Numbered from the stretch's first letter, positions 36,800-49,300 are shown. The stretch: DNA of 64,000 nt from Isoetes taiwanensis (GCA_021234155.1 JAJEKV010000001.1:15556245-15620244), one strand, 5' to 3'. The notes: generated by a model from the letters alone, not told the origin. Numbers and translations are program-made.

Positions 36800-39059
36800 A
36801 CACCATGGTGTTGTCCATTCAAGTTGTTGTTTTAGCTGTGATGTAAGGCGGGGCCTTATTATGGTTGAGTCATGTTGATTTGTTGCTTTAGCTTTCAATT
36901 GGTCATGTTCGACATTCTTGCTAACTTCTGTTTCTTATTTTTTCTTTGTATATTCCCAAGTTCAAGGGTGAGATATTCTTTTCATTTTTGTACAACCTGT
37001 AGTTCAATCCATCGGCTCATATACATTCATTCATTTACTCTTAGCGGTCATATGTCATCTTCACACTTGAGACATTCAATTTCTTTCTCTATTATGAAGT
37101 TGCTAAGTCCTCCTCTACATTTCATCCTTCTTGGCACCATGGCTTCGTTATTCATGCTTAAATCCACGGTTGTCTATATTCATTGGATCATCTCATTTAT
37201 CTGGCGTTTGTTCCTCTTTTCAACATATTTCTCCATCGGTTACTATTTGTCTTATGCTTCCTATTTTACTTATCATGGCCTTTTCATAGCCTTTGGTTTT
37301 TATAATGGTTACATAGGTTATCTTGTGCCCCCTTTACATATACCCTCGGAGGGAATTTCGAGTCACATTTACATTATCTTCTCTATCATTGGGGTGTCCC
37401 TTTTCTTTTTTCTATGCGGGGTTTTCGATTGTTATGTTTTTCTCATAATTGCATTAGAATATGAGGCATCTAGGGGCTTTTTGTTTTAGGGGGTGGTTTT
37501 TCCCTCCCATGTTATCTCTTTCGTATGTTACCTTTTCCAAGTTGATGGACCTCTAGTTTTTATATATGTGACATTATCCTTTGAATTTGAGGTTTTTTCA
37601 TGGTTGTTTTCGGATTTTTCTTCTTTGCACTTGTGTTTTTATCGTGGATTCGATGCACCATCCTATTTAAATGGGTCTATGCTCTCCTCGCGCTGTTTTT
37701 CTCTGGTTTATGTTCTGGCTCACTTTTTACCTCGTTTTCGTCTTGTGGTCGTTTACTTGGGATGTTGTCTTGTTTTCATAATTCTACGCTGCAGTCTCTT
37801 TGTTTATTATCTTTTTATTGCCTATAGATTTGTGGCCACCATCTTCCGGGTTGCATTTGTCTTTTTTACATTGATGCATTCCATTTCCATGGTCGGTTGC
37901 AGTGTGGCCTCAATTGCGTGTTATTTCTCCGACATGTATCTCTTTTGTATGTTTTTTTTTTATTTGTGGTTCCCATGTGGTTATATGTGGCATTCTTTTT
38001 ACGTGTTTAGGCTTTCCCCATGGTGGTTTGGGTTTTATCTTTTGCATCGTGTTTTGTATCTTATGTGTGATGCACTACACTTGGCTCGTGTGGTATCGTT
38101 ATTCTGGTGGTATTATCTTCTATATTCTAGGTTTCCATAGTTGTTGGGTTTTATTTTTTCTTCACTTGTGGTTTATCTTGTTTTTAATGCCCCCGCACTC
38201 TTCAACGCTTATTGTGGTTGATTTTTCTTGTTTATGTTTATATGTGGCATTCTTTTTTACAGGATTTTCCCATTGTGGTTTGGGTTTTCATCTCTTTTTG
38301 TGTGTTATTTTTTATATTGTGGTTCCCATGTGGTTATATGTGGCATTCTTTTTGGTGATGTTTTTTTACCCGGATTTTCCCATTGTGGTTTTTTTTTTTT
38401 TTTTTTTTTTTTGTTTCTAATCGCCACTTTTTTGAGTGCTTGTTTTTGCACTTGTGTTTGGTGGTATTATCTTCTACATTCTAGGTTTCCCATAGTTGTT
38501 GTGGTTTATCTTGTTTTTCTTCCACCGGAACCAACTTTTGGGTGATGCTTTTCTCCACCTCTCTTGATCTCTTGTCCTGCATTCCTTTTTTTTTTTTTTT
38601 TTTTTTTTTGAAAGATTATCATGGGAAGGGCTTTCATTGACTTCCTTTTGAGTGCTTGATATTGTACAAGATTTTCCTACATTGGATTGGCAATACATCT
38701 AAAGGAGAACTTATCGCCATTATTGCACGCGTTCTTGTTTGGAGATGGGGTAATCGATCTTGAAAGTATGGGATGCATTCTAAGACCATGTCATACCATT
38801 CCACCTATAGTATAATCTTCAAGCGTGCTGATTTACATACCTTTTTGGATTGGAAGGAAATAGAATTGGATCCTTTTTAATTGAGACTCTCAAGATGATA
38901 TTGTACTAAAATGTAAATGACCTAATAGAAGAAGAGGATGCATTGAGTGAGAGTGAGGAATTGGATGAGGAATTGGTCATCTAATTTTTATGACTATGAT
39001 TTATAATAATGTATTCCATTACCACGGGAGGCCTCCCAAAAGATGCGTGAACCAACTTC

Positions 39060-39157
<98 letters not shown>

Positions 39158-39330
39158 CTCTCTCCCCTCCCCCCCCTCCTCTTGTCGTTCTTCTGTTCCA
39201 TTCAAGTATTTTGTGACATGTTTTCCACCTCTTTCTCCCTTGTGGCTAAATTTCTTATATGTATATTCTATTTTTGGTTTGGTCCGATACTGGGTTTTGA
39301 ATATTTGGGGGTTGTGTTTAAGATTTTTTC
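36800..39330 (+). other. T-rich low-complexity region with diverged repeats
   Basis: The + strand is extremely rich in T. Hydrophobic-looking open frames (36,872-37,489, 37,493-38,140, 37,902-38,420) follow from T-rich codons and have no family features. Imperfect repeats of 'gtggttcccatgtggttatatgtggc' recur at about 37,968 and 38,320, and 'ttttcccattgtggtttgggtttt' at about 38,013, 38,265 and 38,374. Poly(T) runs are at 38,389-38,412 and 38,587-38,609. Confidence 0.6.
39063..39165. repeat. (CT)n microsatellite
   Basis: About 50 near-perfect CT dinucleotides with a few interruptions at the 3' end. (AG)n on the minus strand. Confidence 0.98.
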
Positions 39331-40255
39331 CTCTTTTTTGGCATGATCATCGGGGAGCTCTAGTGTTTGTTGGTTCCTTTGTTCACTTTATTAGCACACT
39401 TATTTGTTGCTTCATGAAGTTATATTTTCTATTTTGGAACATGGGTGACGGGTGATATTGTTCAGTGTACCAATTTTATGGATTTGGGAGCTTCTTTGTT
39501 TTCGTTAGCTCCACTTTGTCATGTTCGCAGTAGGCTGATTTTTCGTGCATAGCTTTGCTCCCTATATATGATATTACATACTCATTGTGTAAGTTTCGAG
39601 ACGTTGCTTTATTAGACATGGTTGACTTTTCATGTTCTTTTAGCCCCTAGTTTTTATCATTCTTCCCCGTTTCCTCCGTTTTTTGCTCGATATGCAGGGT
39701 CCACATGTTGAGGTTCGTATTCACGGTTGCTGGCGGTCCTCGTCCTCTCGCGCTCGCTACGTGGTGTGCGACTCTACTCAACACCTCCATGTTTCTCGTT
39801 CGATCTTTATGTCTATGCATTTTTGCATTCCTATGCGTTCGGAAGGGATAATCGCCACATTCTTGGACTTCGGTCCGTAGCCCCATTCACGGACTTGATC
39901 CGGCATTTGTATTCAAATCAGTCAACTATGCCGGGCCCTTCCTTCGATTCATCATCGTGGCGGCGTCCTTTTCTTTTCATTGTTTTTGTTCTCTAATGTT
40001 CCTCCCTTTTTCAGGTCATTGAGCTGATGCCGTCCATAGCAGGCGTTTTCGGCTCTTCTTCTTCAACTTCGCTTTTCTCTCCACGGCTCGCTCGCGCTGC
40101 TGGTTCTCGTCGTCAACGCGAAGCTTCCCTCGCGCTTGAACCAGACTCTTTGGACCCTGGTTCCCTTTCTCCCCCTGCCACTCCGAACGAGACCCTCTTG
40201 CCCCCGCTCATATGTTTTCTTTAGCTCGCTTGCCTTCGTTCGCATGCCTGGCCCG
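39331..40255. other. Outer-insertion sequence left of the gypsy element
   Basis: I see no gene. The frames at 39,683-40,224 are short and mutually overlapping. The sequence becomes CG-richer just before the 5' LTR. Confidence 0.4.
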
Positions 40256-40850
40256 TGTTAGTCCTGTGCCTTCTAGTTCAGGACTATTCATGCATACGAC
40301 GGACCAGGTCAAGCTCAAGGATCCACACAGGCATGGGTCAGCCATCAAAGGCTCAGCAGAAGACCAAGCAGCAGACCACGCAGTCAAAGCCTCTGCGTCC
40401 GGAGTCAACAAGCGCCCCGCTTTCGGACAAGTGATGACCGTCACCGCCCGTGTCGGGCGTCGGCGTGATTCTAGGCATTTCAAGAGGCACCGCCAACATT
40501 CAGCAAATCAGGCCTCCTTCCGAGTCGGCACCGGTGATCGGTCAGTGTGTCTATATTGGGCCAAGGCCATTGTACTATATATATGAGTAGAGCTAGCATA
40601 TGAGGGCTAGATGAGTTTTGAGTCTTGTCTCTTTTCAGTCTTCTCTCAATTGCGAGAGCTCATGTATGTTCATCAGTGATATCAAGGAAGCATATCATTT
40701 TCCTCTCATTGTTCTTTTCTGTTCCGTTTTCTTCTTCTTGTTCTTTTCTTGCAAATCCCGCGTGACATAGTCCCCTCGGATTCTCCTGTTAGATCCAAGG
40801 GTCCTCACAGGGGCTGTCTTGCGGGAGTTCCCCGAACCGGACCCCAAACA
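40256..40850 (+). repeat. 5' LTR of the gypsy element
   Basis: 595 bp, from TGTTAGTCCTGTGCC to ACCCCAAACA. A TATA-like run (ACTATATATATGAG) lies at about 40,574-40,586. The last ~280 bp is almost identical to the 3' LTR, while the first ~310 bp differs at many sites. Confidence 0.93.
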
Positions 40851-41079
40851 CCGCCGGCTGCCGGTCTGTTCGTTTTCCCTTCTTCCCCGTAGCCATATGC
40901 GTCCGAAACTTCACGCGAGAAGAACTTCTTTCCCAGACGGCGTCTCGATTGGAGCGCCATCATCGACGGGAAGCTGTTCGTGACATGTATGGATCTGCTT
41001 ATGACATTGAGGGAGGCCACATTCGGCGCCACCCACCCCTCGTGTCATGTCTCGTCCAAATTCTCCACCTCAAGCGTGC

Positions 41080-42430
41080 AAACATTGCTCCAAACCTCGG
41101 TCTCCTCATCACTATCGGGAGCCCTATCCGCTCCACACCACTCAACCTTACTTTCATACCCCGAACATGCCTTCATCCATCACTCTTACGGCCATACGCC
41201 TCTGCCTTCACAACCATCATCTCCTACTGGTGAGACCGGGGATATCCCCATGTCTCTTTTGCTCCTCCCCAGATTTTCCCTTCCCCTACCTTTCCCACCG
41301 CTCTTCCCGTTTACAATCTTACGGACCTCAAACCCAATGATCGGGCACCTCCAAGACCCCCACCTCGGCCACCCCTTGAAAGAGGGTCTTTCCGGACCAT
41401 ACCCCTCCAACTCCACCTCAATATCCTCACTATCATGTTCCGTCCAGCCCAAAGACTTTTACCTCTACCTTTCAGACCCTTAAGACTTATCCCACCTTTG
41501 GCAACACGAAAGGCAAACCTTTAGACCAAAGTGCTCAGGCCCACATGGAAGAATTTGAGGCTTTGGGCATCCCGAATGGTCATCGCAACCTCAACTGAAA
41601 TTCCACATCTTTTCCACAACATTGCGTGGCTCCCCTCATCAATGGCTCATGTCCAACAAAAGCCACTTTGGAAACAAGATTGGTCCGAAATGAAAACCGC
41701 TTTTCTTTTCTCACTATGGGACCCTTGGATGATGATCAACTTCATCTCAAAACAACTCAATGACCTTCAACAAGAGCCCACGAGTGCCGCCGGGATTTTG
41801 CGGACCGTCTTCACATTCACATTTCGGCAAACTCAAGGAGTACCCCACACGAGCCGGATCTTGGTCCGGTTTCTCCAAGGACTTCCTCCAGCTATCGGAC
41901 TCATGGTGAATACACGCTCAAGACTTTGGAGCAGGCTATCGATCTTGTCAATCACTCAGTCAATGTTTCCTCCCGTGGCGTGGCTCTTCAGGAGCTCCCT
42001 TTCATTCCACCCGTCATGGTTCCCCAGACTGCTGTTCAACCTCAACACGCCAATCCGCAGCGCAGTCAGATCTGGTGCCATATCTGCAAATATCAAGGCC
42101 ACTTGGCGAATGAGTGCAACTCCACCAATGGCCCGCCTCATTGTAAACGCTGCAACATGTGCAATCATGCCACGGAAGAATGCACTCGCACTCATCCTAC
42201 ACCTTTCCGCAACAAGATGGTTTATCAAGTGCAAACAACACCTCAGCACCAATCGCCATATCAGCAGCCACCACTGCAGGCGCAACCCAATCAACTCTAT
42301 CAGCAACAGGAGCAACAACGGGGACCCAACACACGTTCTCCTTTTGATCCTTCGAAAGCTCAGTGTTATCACTGTCAAGAATGGGGTCATACCACCACGG
42401 CGTGTCCTCAACTCCCCCAAGTTCAGGTGC
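41080..42430 (+). pseudogene. gag region of the gypsy element, with three zinc knuckles
   Basis: The N-terminal gag part (about 41,080-41,925) is interrupted by stops; fragments such as AHMEEFEALGIPNGH remain. The downstream open frame that starts at 41,926 carries three CCHC knuckles: CHICKYQGHLANEC (its residues 51-64), CKRCNMCNHATEEC (73-86) and CYHCQEWGHTTTAC (147-160). Each is C-x2-C-x4-H-x4-C, the RNA-binding site of nucleocapsid. Three knuckles are more than the usual one or two in plant Ty3/gypsy gag. Confidence 0.85.
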
Positions 42431-44169
42431 AGCTTCCTGGCACCAATCAGACCACATCAGTCCGCCTCACGGCTTACCAACTCTGGATTGCTAATGGCAA
42501 ACAAGGCCCGCGTCCAGTTCTTCGGAAGCCACCTCGCGCGCCTCAGCAATCACGCTATCAACCAGCTCCTGCCAATCAACCTCAGATGGATCAACAAGCA
42601 CAGGAAGAAATTTTTCAGGCTCTTAATCCTCCAGTCCAGCCATCAAATTGGGTTGGTTTGGTTTCACGCCAGACCAGGGCGTCACGTCCCTTAACCATTA
42701 TTCCTAATGGCACGCAACCTGCCTTTACAGTCGACGCCATTCCTCATGCAGAAGACAAAAAGGTCCATTTTGCACCGGACTTGGAGAAACTCATGCCGAA
42801 TGTCATGCCTAAAGTTCGCCAAAGCATTTTGAACCTCATGCAAGCTGCTGAAGGCCGCACGTTGGCTAATGTCCATGCCACCACGAGAGCTCAACAACGA
42901 CAAGACGCACCTTCCACGTCTCAACCTCCACGCTCTCAGACATATCCCAATATCGCTGCGGAGGTTGACCTACTCAAAGAAGTTGCTGCTTCCTTACCAC
43001 GCACTCCCGCACCTGTGGATCCAGCCGATCCTTTTTCTCATGTGCCTCTGGAACTCCAAGAGGAGCTAGCCAAAATCAAAATTCCTTTAAGCTTGGCTAC
43101 AATTTTGAAACTCTGTCCTGCTCTCAAGGACCAGTTACCACTCCCGACTGTTTTGGTTGGGGCTGTTGCTACCTCTACTCCCACGGTCCATGCCACGGTG
43201 GGCAATCAACAAGTCAATCATGTTCAAATTGACGGAGGTAGCGCGGTCAATCTCATCACGGATAAACTCCGCAAACAAATGGGCATCAAACAACTCTATC
43301 GTGCCCCATATGACATCAAATTGGCCAATGGCCATATCACGAGACCTCAAGGCGTCACGCCTCTTCTTCACATCAACATAGGTGATCTCAGATTCCCCTT
43401 GGAATTTGGTGTTTGGAAGGCTGGAGAAGATCCAGGTGATTATGAAATGTTGGTCGGCAGACCTTTTCTCCGCCAGGCCAAGAGCATTCATTACTGGGCC
43501 ACGGATCAGTTAGTCATCACTGATGGTCACCTCAATGCCACCATGGACTTGGAAACAGGCAAAATCATTTCCGTCGACAATGCTGAACCCTCTCTCTCCG
43601 ACACCGACTCTGAGGACGCCCAGAATATTTATCAAGTTCAGGCTCCACCTGCGAGTCTGCCTCTGTCATCCTACCCCGAGTATGCTGATCCTTGGGGAGA
43701 AATGACTCTTGATCAGGACCAGGCTGTGGCTGCTTTGCTTGACCCTTACCTGGCTCCTTGCAATCGAATCCAACGTGTTGATCACTTTTCAGACGCTGAA
43801 CCTCCTGCAGCTCCTGTGGAAGTACACGCTGTCATGAAGCAACCTCTGCTTGAGGAAACTCAGCAACCTCTCTTTTTCACCACGCAGAGCGCCACGCATC
43901 CTGTTATGCTTCAACCTCCTGCTCATATTGTCCAGGACATGGAAGTTATCCCCCATATTCAGACTCCTGACGTAGAGATTGTGGACGTAGGCAACAATCA
44001 GCCTGTCCGGATTGCTGCCAATCTTCCGACACCCTATCGTAACAGGGCCGTCACGCTTTTCAAAAAGTTCAAACACATTTTCGCCTGGAGCTACAGAGAT
44101 CTTCGGGGGATCAACAAAACCTTGGGGGAACTCACCATTCCTACCAAGTCTGATGCACGCCCAGTCTAG
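42431..44169 (+). pseudogene. gag-pol linker and aspartic protease of the gypsy element
   Basis: The long frame from 41,926 (747 residues in all) runs through a glutamine-rich linker to an aspartic protease core, VQIDGGSAVNLITDKL (about 43,224-43,271). Asp-Gly-Gly replaces the common Asp-Ser/Thr-Gly, as is frequent in the Tat group. The frame then enters the RT lead (RGINKTLGELTIPTKSDARPV) and ends at a TAG at 44,167-44,169. The same frame continues after that stop, so the TAG looks like a point mutation in a gag-pol fusion. Confidence 0.85.
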
Positions 44170-44665
44170 CAACGACAGTACCGGCTCAACCCCAATTACC
44201 GTGATCGCGTCAAGGCAGAAATTGACAAACTCCTTGCTGCAGGTTTGATCTATGAGGTCAAACATTCTGAGTGGGTGAGCCCCATCGTCATTGCACTCAA
44301 ACACAATGGTAAGATCCGCGTTTGTGTGGACTACCGAAAACTCAATCAGGCCACGGAGCGTGATCATTTTCCCCTTCCCTTCACGCACTGTGTTCTCGAA
44401 GAGGTTCTTTGGACATGAGATGTACTCCTTCATGGATGGTTTTTCTGGCTACAATCAGATCTCAATCAAAGAATCTGATCAACTCAAGACTACCTTCACC
44501 ACCCCGTGGGGCACTTTTGCCTACAAGGTGGTTCCTTTTGGATTATCAAACTCTCCATCCACGTTTCAACGTATCATGCTCTCAGTTTTTCATGATTTTA
44601 TGAAGGAAAATCCCTTCTTGCAAATTTTTCAAGATGACTTCTCGCCTCTGACGTTCCATGGCTGA
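44170..44665 (+). pseudogene. Reverse transcriptase of the gypsy element
   Basis: Directly after the TAG the frame gives QYRLNPNYRDRV, VSPIVIALKHNGKIRVCVDY and RKLNQATERDHFPLPF. A frame shift at about 44,395 leads to YSFMDGFSGYNQISI, FTTPWGTFAYKVVPFGLSNS and the catalytic box FQDDF (YxDD type, both aspartates kept) at about 44,628. A stop follows at 44,663. Confidence 0.88.
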
Positions 44666-44829
44666 CCATTTGGATAAATTGGAACTTGTCTTTCAGAAAT
44701 GTGATGAGTCCCCCTAAACAAGCTGCCATTAGTCTCAATCCCGAAATGCACCTTTTGCGTCGCCACTGTTTTTGGACAAATGTGTTGGGACATGACAATG
44801 TGGTCAATAAAGCGGTATCACCACGGATC

Positions 44830-45470
44830 CTCGCCAAAATCAGGATCAAAATTTGTGTGCTCAAGGCTCAAGCACCGGCCAATATAAAGGAAACACGCTC
44901 TTTCTTGGGTAAAGTCAATTATTACTCCACCTTCATTCCCCGGACTCATGACCATTGCGCATCCCATTCATAAACTCACGGGTGATGAATCCACACTGGC
45001 TTGGCATTCCCGGCGGATCTTTGCTTTCAACAGTTGAAGCTCTTGCTTACTCAGGCCCCGGTTCTTGTTCCTCCTCAATGGGACAAGCCCTTTCATGTCC
45101 ATGTCGATGTCTCGGCCTTTGCTATTGGAGCTGTTCTTTCTCAAGAATATGATGCGCACACTGACAAACCAAACCGCTTCGCCCGGTAGGAAAACTCAAT
45201 TCTGCTGAACGCAACTACTCTGCCACAGAGCGAGAAGCCTTGGGTTTAATTTTCTGCGTCCAACGCTTCCGTCACTATCTTTTGGGCAGTCAAATCAAAT
45301 TCTTTGTTGACCACCAGGCACTTCTTTACTTGATCAACAAATCCACGCCCACGGGCCGCATTGCTCGTTGGGTCCTCCTTCTGCAAGAATTTGCACCTTT
45401 TGAAATTGTTCACAAGGCCGGCAAATCTCATGTTGTCCCGGATTATCTTTCACGCATCCACCGCGGATGA
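44830..45470 (+). pseudogene. RT thumb and RNase H of the gypsy element
   Basis: Frame pieces give ARIRIKICVLKAQA-like thumb sequence, then TRSFLGKVNYYSTFIPR. The RNase H domain follows: WDKPFHVHVDVSAFAIGAVL (first Asp), ATEREALGLIFCVQRFRHYL (Glu) and FFVDHQALLYLINK (second Asp), closing with VVPDYLSRIHRG at about 45,440-45,469. It removes the RNA strand during reverse transcription. Several frame changes separate the parts. Confidence 0.85.
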
Positions 45471-46605
45471 TCCCTCCACCGGGTCTCGGGCGCCTTTCAC
45501 GGACGCTCAACTCTTTCTGGTCACGGCAACACCTCATTGGTTTCATGACTTTCAGCAGTATCTCCTCACAGGCGCTCTTCCACCAGAGGACGCCACGCTC
45601 TCTCCAGCCAAGCGACAATCCCGTCGCCATCAATTTCTCCGCGAGGTCCGTGACTACACCATGGTTGCAGGCCATCTTTACAAAAAGGGTAAGGATACAA
45701 TCCTTCGACGCTGTGTTCTCCCTCATGAGGTCCCAGATATTGTTCGAGAAGCCCATGAAGGGCTCGGTGGTGGTCATTTTCATGGAGACACCACGGCACG
45801 CAAAATCCTTCTTGCTGGTTATTTTTGGCCCACGCTCTTCAAAGACGCTCACGCCCACGCCCGCACGTGTGATGCTTGCCAGCGTGTGGGACGGCCCACG
45901 GCCCGTGACGCTCTTCCTTTGACGCCGGTTGCCACGCCACTTCCCTTCAGCAAATGGGGAATGGATTTTGTGGGACCCATCGATCCTCCTGCGCGGCACA
46001 CCCGTGCCCGCTACATTCTGGTTCTCACTGACTACGCTACCAAATGGGCGGAAGCTTGCGCACTTCCAGACAACACTGCGGCCAGCACAGCCAAAGTCAT
46101 CTATCAACAAATCATCACGCGATTCGGCTGCCCCACGGAGCTGGTCAGTGATCGTGGTGTCCATTTTATCAATCACACCATCAAGGAGCTGACGGATTAT
46201 CTCCTGATACATCATCACAAGAGCACACCTTACTATCCTCGAGGGAATGGTTTGGCTGAAAGCACCAACAAAACTCTGGTCACAATTCTCAAGAAAATTT
46301 GTGACGCTTCTCGCACTGACTGGCAAAACAAGCTTCCCTCTTGCTTCGTGGGCTTACAATACTTGTTTCAAAATAGCTACAAGTCACACCCCTTTCAAAT
46401 TGGTTTATGGTCAAGAAGCTCTCATGCCGTTTGAATACATACTTCCAACACTCCGTTTTCAACTGGCTAACGCCCATAATCCGCCTGCTGCACTCAAAGA
46501 AAGGGTTTATCAATTGGAACAGTTGGATGAACTTAGAAGAGATGCTTATATTCGTGTTCTTCATGGACAACAGTTGCAAAAATCCTTACATGACAAACGG
46601 TGAAG
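45471..46605 (+). pseudogene. Integrase of the gypsy element
   Basis: The frame 45,361-46,434 has the zinc-binding HHCC segment (EAHEGLGGGHFHG ... CDACQR, about 45,750-45,885). The catalytic core keeps all three acidic residues: MDFVGPID (about 45,962), VSDRGVHF (about 46,144) and NGLAESTNK (about 46,247). A frame shift near 46,380 leads to FKLVYGQEALMPFEY in the next frame, ending at 46,603. The core residues are intact although the gene is shifted. Confidence 0.9.
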
Positions 46606-46860
46606 ACAAAAACATTCAACGAAGGAGATTTGGTTCTTCTTTATGATTCTCGGTACAAAACTTTTCCGGGTGAACTTAAGTTTCGTTGGCTTGGCCCTTA
46701 TCAAATTGTTCAAGTGGTTCGACCCAGCGTTTTTCAACTGGCTGAGTTAGATGGCACTCCATTACCTACATCGGTTAATGGCTTTAAGCCTCAAAACATT
46801 TCATACAAATGCGAAAGTGCACATCCACAAGCGGATGTTTGTTCGGACACGCACACCTGA
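46600..46860 (+). pseudogene. Integrase C-terminal GPY/F module
   Basis: FNEGDLVLLYDSR, FRWLGPYQIVQVV and FQLAELDG form the GPY/F fold that ends Ty3/gypsy integrases. No chromodomain follows, which argues against a chromovirus. The frame closes at 46,860. Confidence 0.88.
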
Positions 46861-47495
46861 CAGATAGTGACTAAACCAAATGCGGCATATTTATATTATA
46901 GGTGGAATTTTTTACAAAATGTGGGCGCAGCCCGGCTATTTCCGCTATAGGCCTTTGCCCTATATACAAAAAGCGGGCGAGCCCTATCTACTAAGTCCTA
47001 AGAAGAAAAACCCTCTACTCGGGTTTGGGAGCGGTGATCTGCGAGATGTGGTAGAGGTTACTTTCGGGGATCCCAAATAAGGTCGCGAGAACCACCTCCA
47101 TCCCGTTGGTCTTGGGCTCTGATGTTCAGCCATCCCGGCACACCAGCCGCCCCATTCTCACGCCACGATTGTGGCAGCGCGCCCGAGGTCCGGACAATTC
47201 ATCTTGCGGGTAATCCACTCGGCGGTTAATTGGGCATAGTGCGGTCCTCGTTCAAACCCGGCGGCAGCCATCTTTGGCGCCATCGGATGCCTTCGTTTAC
47301 TCCCGGTTCGTCTTATATAGCCAACTGAGGAACTCCTTGTCGACATGGACCAATCACATAAATCGCCAACGTGTTTGCAATGCAAGGCTGTTTCTAAAAT
47401 GAGAATCTTTTCTCCCGCCGCATATCTAGCCATGGTACCTTCTGACACATTCCTTTTAATGATATCCCACTTCGAGTTGCCAGCATTGAATGCCA
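46861..47495. other. Spacer after integrase, with a minus-strand open frame
   Basis: There is no sense-strand domain here. A 112-codon minus-strand frame at 47,496-47,158 includes RGPHYAQLTAEWITRKMNC. Antisense ORFs after integrase are known from some Tat-group elements such as Grande. I cannot show that this one is real. Confidence 0.35.
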
Positions 47496-47799
47496 TTTCT
47501 TCTTTTCACGCCCGTCGGACATTAATGTGTGTCCTTTGCCCACCTGTCACATCCCATCATTCTCTCATGCCTCATCTCCACCGTTCATTCCTTCTCCATT
47601 TGTTGTTTGGGGACTTAGCCACATTTTTGCCTCTCAAATCGCCTCCTTGGCATCTTTCGACACCTGGCACCATCAACGGTTGCAGCTTCGCCCTTATCAT
47701 GCCCCTTCGCCCACCTTTGCGCGCCCTAAACCTTTTAGTCTCTCTGCAAAGTCTTTTGTTCTCTGCTCTCCGCCTTCTTCAAACAGTTCCTTCTATTCC

Positions 47800-49300
47800 G
47801 ACGCTTTTTCGCCATGGCTGCCCCCAAACTTTCTACACTTCAAGCTTCTGCTCCAAGGGATGCGACTCTTTTCGGGTCTGTGTCTTTCTCGACGCCCACC
47901 TTTCGAGAGGCCCTTGTTGGTCCGAGTCGGGAAGTGGCGGAACGCCACAAGCTTTACGAATTTTCACAAATGGAGCTCCCGGCCCCAAATCCAAATAAGA
48001 ATTGCGGCGGTTCATCGCGACACATCGTCAACGGCCCGGAAGGATTTGCTCACGGTGGTCGATGGCACCACCATTTTACTTACTCGAAGATTTGATTTCT
48101 GAGGTATTCCACATCCCTTTGCAAAACCTTCGTCTCTTGGGCTGCTTTTACGGGACATGGGCGTCACTTTCGGTTGGCTATTGCTTATCAAGCCAACCAA
48201 AGATCGCCTCACAAATATTGCCAAACCTCATGAGACTTTTGTGAAGTTTCTGTGGCGAAAATTGCTTGGGCATTCCATTAAGAACACCCACATCAATAAG
48301 CCGTTTTATAATATGGTCATCACTGCCATTCACTCCACTCTGCATGTCGATTGGCCTCAGCTTTTATTCTACCGTCTTCTTCAAAGAAGTAGGCCGCGTG
48401 GGGCTACCCCTCCTCTGTCTCTGAAATTTCCGTTGGGTGGCCATCTTGGGCCCTCATTCGTCATTATCTTCCGGTTCTTGAGAGCCCTTCCACTTCCCAT
48501 ACCTCCACTCGGCTCTCTGCATTCCCGGCGTCCAACTCAACAAAGTTGTACCTTCCGCCAAACCTCCCTCGTCTGTTCAACATCGGACCACGCGTATCCT
48601 TTGTCTCCTCTTCTTCCTCTGCGAGGCCACGCCTTCCAATTCCGTCATGCCTCTCAACAATCTCGGACAAAGGCAACAGGGGGCCCTGCGCCTCCCCATC
48701 CTCGGCGACTCTGTACAAATTCCAGGCAAGATGTTCAAGCCCGGCTGCCATGCAGCTCCATGCATCGGGAGGCTCTCATGACTGGTGTTCGAGATCCCAC
48801 GGAGGCTTCGATGCTGTTCAAAGAGACCTTCAAGCTGCCACTGCCCATGTTCAAACCACGAAGCCCAACTTCAAGAAAAAAGCCGCGGCTCTATTACAGG
48901 CCCGTATAGATCTCACCAGTGCTCAGGATCAGACCCGCCTACTTACAGATCAGCAGGCGCAGCTCCAAACTGAAATTCAGGACTTATTGGAACAGAACAA
49001 GTCCAAAGATACCCTTCTGAGTGACAAGGAGAAACACATTGCTAAGCTAGACACCTTGTACTCAGAGCTTTGTGACAATTACAGCACTCAAGTTCAAAAT
49101 CTCACTGAGCGTGAAGCTCGACTCACCTCCCTTGAAGCTCAGCTTTCCACGCTCACCAATCAGTTAACGTCCCTCCGGACTTCGGCTTTTGAGGCTCGAA
49201 ACAAAAGGTCATCGATGGCCGAGATTGCCACGCCCTCCATACCCCCGGCAATCCTCTTCACATGCCACGCTTCTAGGAAAACGGGTCCGTGATCAGTCCG
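47800..49300 (+). pseudogene. Extra 3' ORF region: transposon-protein-like and coiled coil
   Basis: Between integrase and the 3' LTR a decayed coding region can be followed across frames. It reads MAAPKLSTLQAS (47,814), VDGTTILL followed by LISEVFHIP (about 48,056-48,115), MGVTFGWLL (48,157), and FVKFLWRKLLG through HINKPFYNMVITAIHS to LLFYRLLQ (48,240-48,390). The order (short substrate-like motif, 'LISEVxxIP', then a helical 'xLLFYRLL') resembles the plant transposon-protein domain seen in Athila/Tat extra ORFs. It is followed by a strong coiled coil (about 48,890-49,190: LTDQQAQLQTEIQDLLEQNK and onward heptads). The function of such ORFs is not known. Assignment is by pattern only. Confidence 0.55.

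Noticed and set aside
36872-38420. Long hydrophobic open frames (205, 215 and 172 codons) that look like membrane proteins
   Set aside because: They overlap in different frames and arise from T-rich DNA, which encodes Phe, Leu, Val and Tyr by composition alone. No start context, splice sites or family motifs support them.
41531-42694. 387-codon frame overlapping gag
   Set aside because: It is the shadow of the real gag frame, which carries the zinc knuckles one frame over.
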